Shown in pieces: positions 5,871 through 7,050 of a stretch of 7,050 nt of DNA (positions within the stretch are counted from its first letter, which is position 1; each line of letters opens with the position of its first letter). The stretch is from JALQTD01 sp964390365. GTDB taxonomy: Bacteria; Bacteroidota; Bacteroidia; Flavobacteriales_D; Sanyastnellaceae. The translations under genes and the position numbers were made by a program. The notes under the pieces are model-generated. The model did not search any database. It was not told the origin of the DNA and was given only the letters and a program-made list of their open reading frames with translations. The DNA is taken from assembly GCA_964390365.1 (NCBI GenBank), contig CAYMHW010000091.1, forward strand, positions 1 through 7,050. Reading direction: 5' to 3'.

Positions 5871-7050
5871 ATGCACCGTCCGATGGCTTTCGGTTGGGGA
5901 CTGCTCCTCGTTTGGGGAAGCGTTCACGCCCGACCCGCTGTGGATTCGCTGCCTCCTTTTCCGCGCATCCTGACGCATGCCCTGGAAGAACAGGAGGCGC
6001 TGGATTCGGCGGGATGGAGCGTGGGGGCTGGCGTGGAACCCTTGTTCGCGTTGGGTTCGCTGCAAAGCCCGATGTTTTCGGGGAGCGGTGGATGGGGCGG
6101 AACGGGGCTGCTCGAAGTGCGGGGCGAGGATGAGGATTCGCGGTGGACGGTTCATGTGAAAGGGCAGTACCGGCGGGTGCCGGGAGTTTCGGGGGCGTGG
6201 CACGATTTGGCCTACCATTGGGGCATGCTCGATGGCTGGGGCCGGGCCTCCACGCCCAACCTCACGTCCATCGGTGCGACCCGGCTCGAGGGCTTGGTGA
6301 CCCACCAGCTCAGCCCGTCGATGCGTGTGCAGCTGGGGCAAGTGGCACGGCATTGGGGGCACGGCTGGCGGTCGGTTTGGATGGACCAAGCCGCAGCGCC
6401 TCTCCCCCAGCTCGCCCTCCAAGTCGATGGCGGTCGCGTTCGGTACGAGCACGTGATCGCCTCGAAGCGGGTCTGGTCCGAAGGCGCTCCGCCCGACCTC
6501 CCCGGGACCGACCCCAACGCCTGGGCTCCCTGGCAATACGCCGAGCGAAACCGTTCCTTCCTCGCCGCCCATTCCGTGAGCGCCGACCTCGGCCGCGGCT
6601 TCCAAGGCTCGCTCTTCGGAGCGGTGACGTGGCTGGCGGTCGATTCCGGCATCCCGTTCCGTCTCGAGCCCGCCTACTTCGTCCCGTTCGTGGCCTTCCG
6701 GCCGACGGAATACCGGCTCGGATCAGCCGACAACGCGCTCGTCGGCCTCGAAGGCGCTTGGCGTTCCCCGGACGGGCGCTGGTTGCTCAGCAGCCAGTGG
6801 CTGTTCGACGAATGGGTGACCCGCGAGGTGTTCAGCGACCGGGGCTGGTGGGCGAATAAATGGTCGACCGTCCACACCGTGCAGCGCAAGGGCGATGTGC
6901 TGCATGCCGTCCTCGAACGCTGCGCGGCACGGCCGTATACGTACAGCCACGTGGTGGAGGAAACGGCGTGGACCCACGACCGGAGCCCCCTCGCGCACCC
7001 GCTTGGGGCGAACTTCATTGAATGGCGCGTTCGGGGCATCGCCACGTGGG
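5871..7050 (+). CDS. RemB/Wzi-like outer-membrane capsule-assembly protein, 5' part
   Basis: Reading frame open from ATG 5871 to the window end (393 complete codons, no stop), so the 3' end is missing. A signal peptide is seen (MHRPMAFGWGLLLVWGSVHA, cleavage after A20; ATG 5883 is an alternative start). I translated the full frame by hand. It carries the landmarks I associate with Bacteroidota Wzi / RemB-like barrels: RHWGHGWRSVWMDQAAAPLPQL (160-181, counterpart of 'FIGHGYRS...N..P.L'), PYF/AYFVPFVAFRPTEYRLGSADNALVGLE (268-294, 'RP-x-E-Y-x-L-G-S-x-D-N-x-L-x-G-L'), and SPLAHPLGANFIEW (372-385). Alternating aromatic and polar residues fit transmembrane strands. Relatives bind or organise exported polysaccharide at the outer membrane, or take part in gliding; which applies here is unknown. 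The competing frames at 5864-6133 and 6143-6859 give arginine-rich, low-complexity products and are shadows. It begins 3 bases after the transferase gene. Confidence 0.82.
   Translation, partial: MHRPMAFGWGLLLVWGSVHARPAVDSLPPFPRILTHALEEQEALDSAGWSVGAGVEPLFALGSLQSPMFSGSGGWGGTGLLEVRGEDEDSRWTVHVKGQYRRVPGVSGAWHDLAYHWGMLDGWGRASTPNLTSIGATRLEGLVTHQLSPSMRVQLGQVARHWGHGWRSVWMDQAAAPLPQLALQVDGGRVRYEHVIASKRVWSEGAPPDLPGTDPNAWAPWQYAERNRSFLAAHSVSADLGRGFQGSLFGAVTWLAVDSGIPFRLEPAYFVPFVAFRPTEYRLGSADNALVGLEGAWRSPDGRWLLSSQWLFDEWVTREVFSDRGWWANKWSTVHTVQRKGDVLHAVLERCAARPYTYSHVVEETAWTHDRSPLAHPLGANFIEWRVRGIATW

Noticed and set aside
6143..6859. Plus-strand frame of 238 codons near the right end, and the frame at 5864-6133
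   Set aside because: Arg-rich shadows in other frames of the second barrel gene, whose frame is open to the window end and carries family motifs.

Overview
The window is a densely packed, all plus-strand run of seven protein genes from a high-GC bacterium, most likely a member of the Bacteroidota close to Flavobacteriales. This placement is an inference. It rests on two outer-membrane barrel proteins of the RemB/Wzi-like type, a GT2 glycosyltransferase of the layout common in that phylum, the lack of convincing Shine-Dalgarno sequences, and a sequence matching the Bacteroidota -7 promoter box (TAnnTTTG) just before one start codon. No RNA gene, CRISPR array, insertion sequence or clear terminator was seen.

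Layout: (1) 1-468, 3' end of a multi-spanning flippase-like membrane protein (LPG-synthase TM / UPF0104 type), cut by the window edge. (2) 465-1490, membrane-anchored GT2 glycosyltransferase overlapping gene 1 by four bases (ATGA). (3) 1517-2374, DppC/OppC-type ABC transporter permease. (4) 2384-3325, GDP-L-fucose synthase (fcl). (5) 3326-4705, a divergent RemB/Wzi-like outer-membrane barrel protein starting on the base after the fcl stop. (6) 4710-5867, an MraY/WecA-family polyprenyl-phosphate sugar-1-phosphate transferase. (7) 5871 to the window end, a second and better conserved RemB/Wzi-like barrel protein with no stop inside the window. The largest gap between genes is 26 bases, so the set looks like one operon or a chain of overlapping transcription units.

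Read together, most genes fit surface-polysaccharide production. Fcl supplies GDP-L-fucose, the MraY/WecA-like enzyme would load the first sugar phosphate on the lipid carrier in the inner membrane, the GT2 enzyme and flippase-like protein act at that membrane, and the two barrel proteins would sit in the outer membrane, where Wzi-type proteins bind or organise exported polysaccharide. The peptide-type ABC permease is the odd member, because no partner subunit lies in the window.

No wholly new system is evident. The points most worth a second look are a shared start-site motif that suggests leaderless transcripts inside the operon, the pair of dissimilar barrel genes flanking the initiating transferase, a sharp drop in GC over the last 200 bases of gene 5, a stretch of seven G-runs at the left edge, and abrupt G-to-C switches in strand bias between and within genes.
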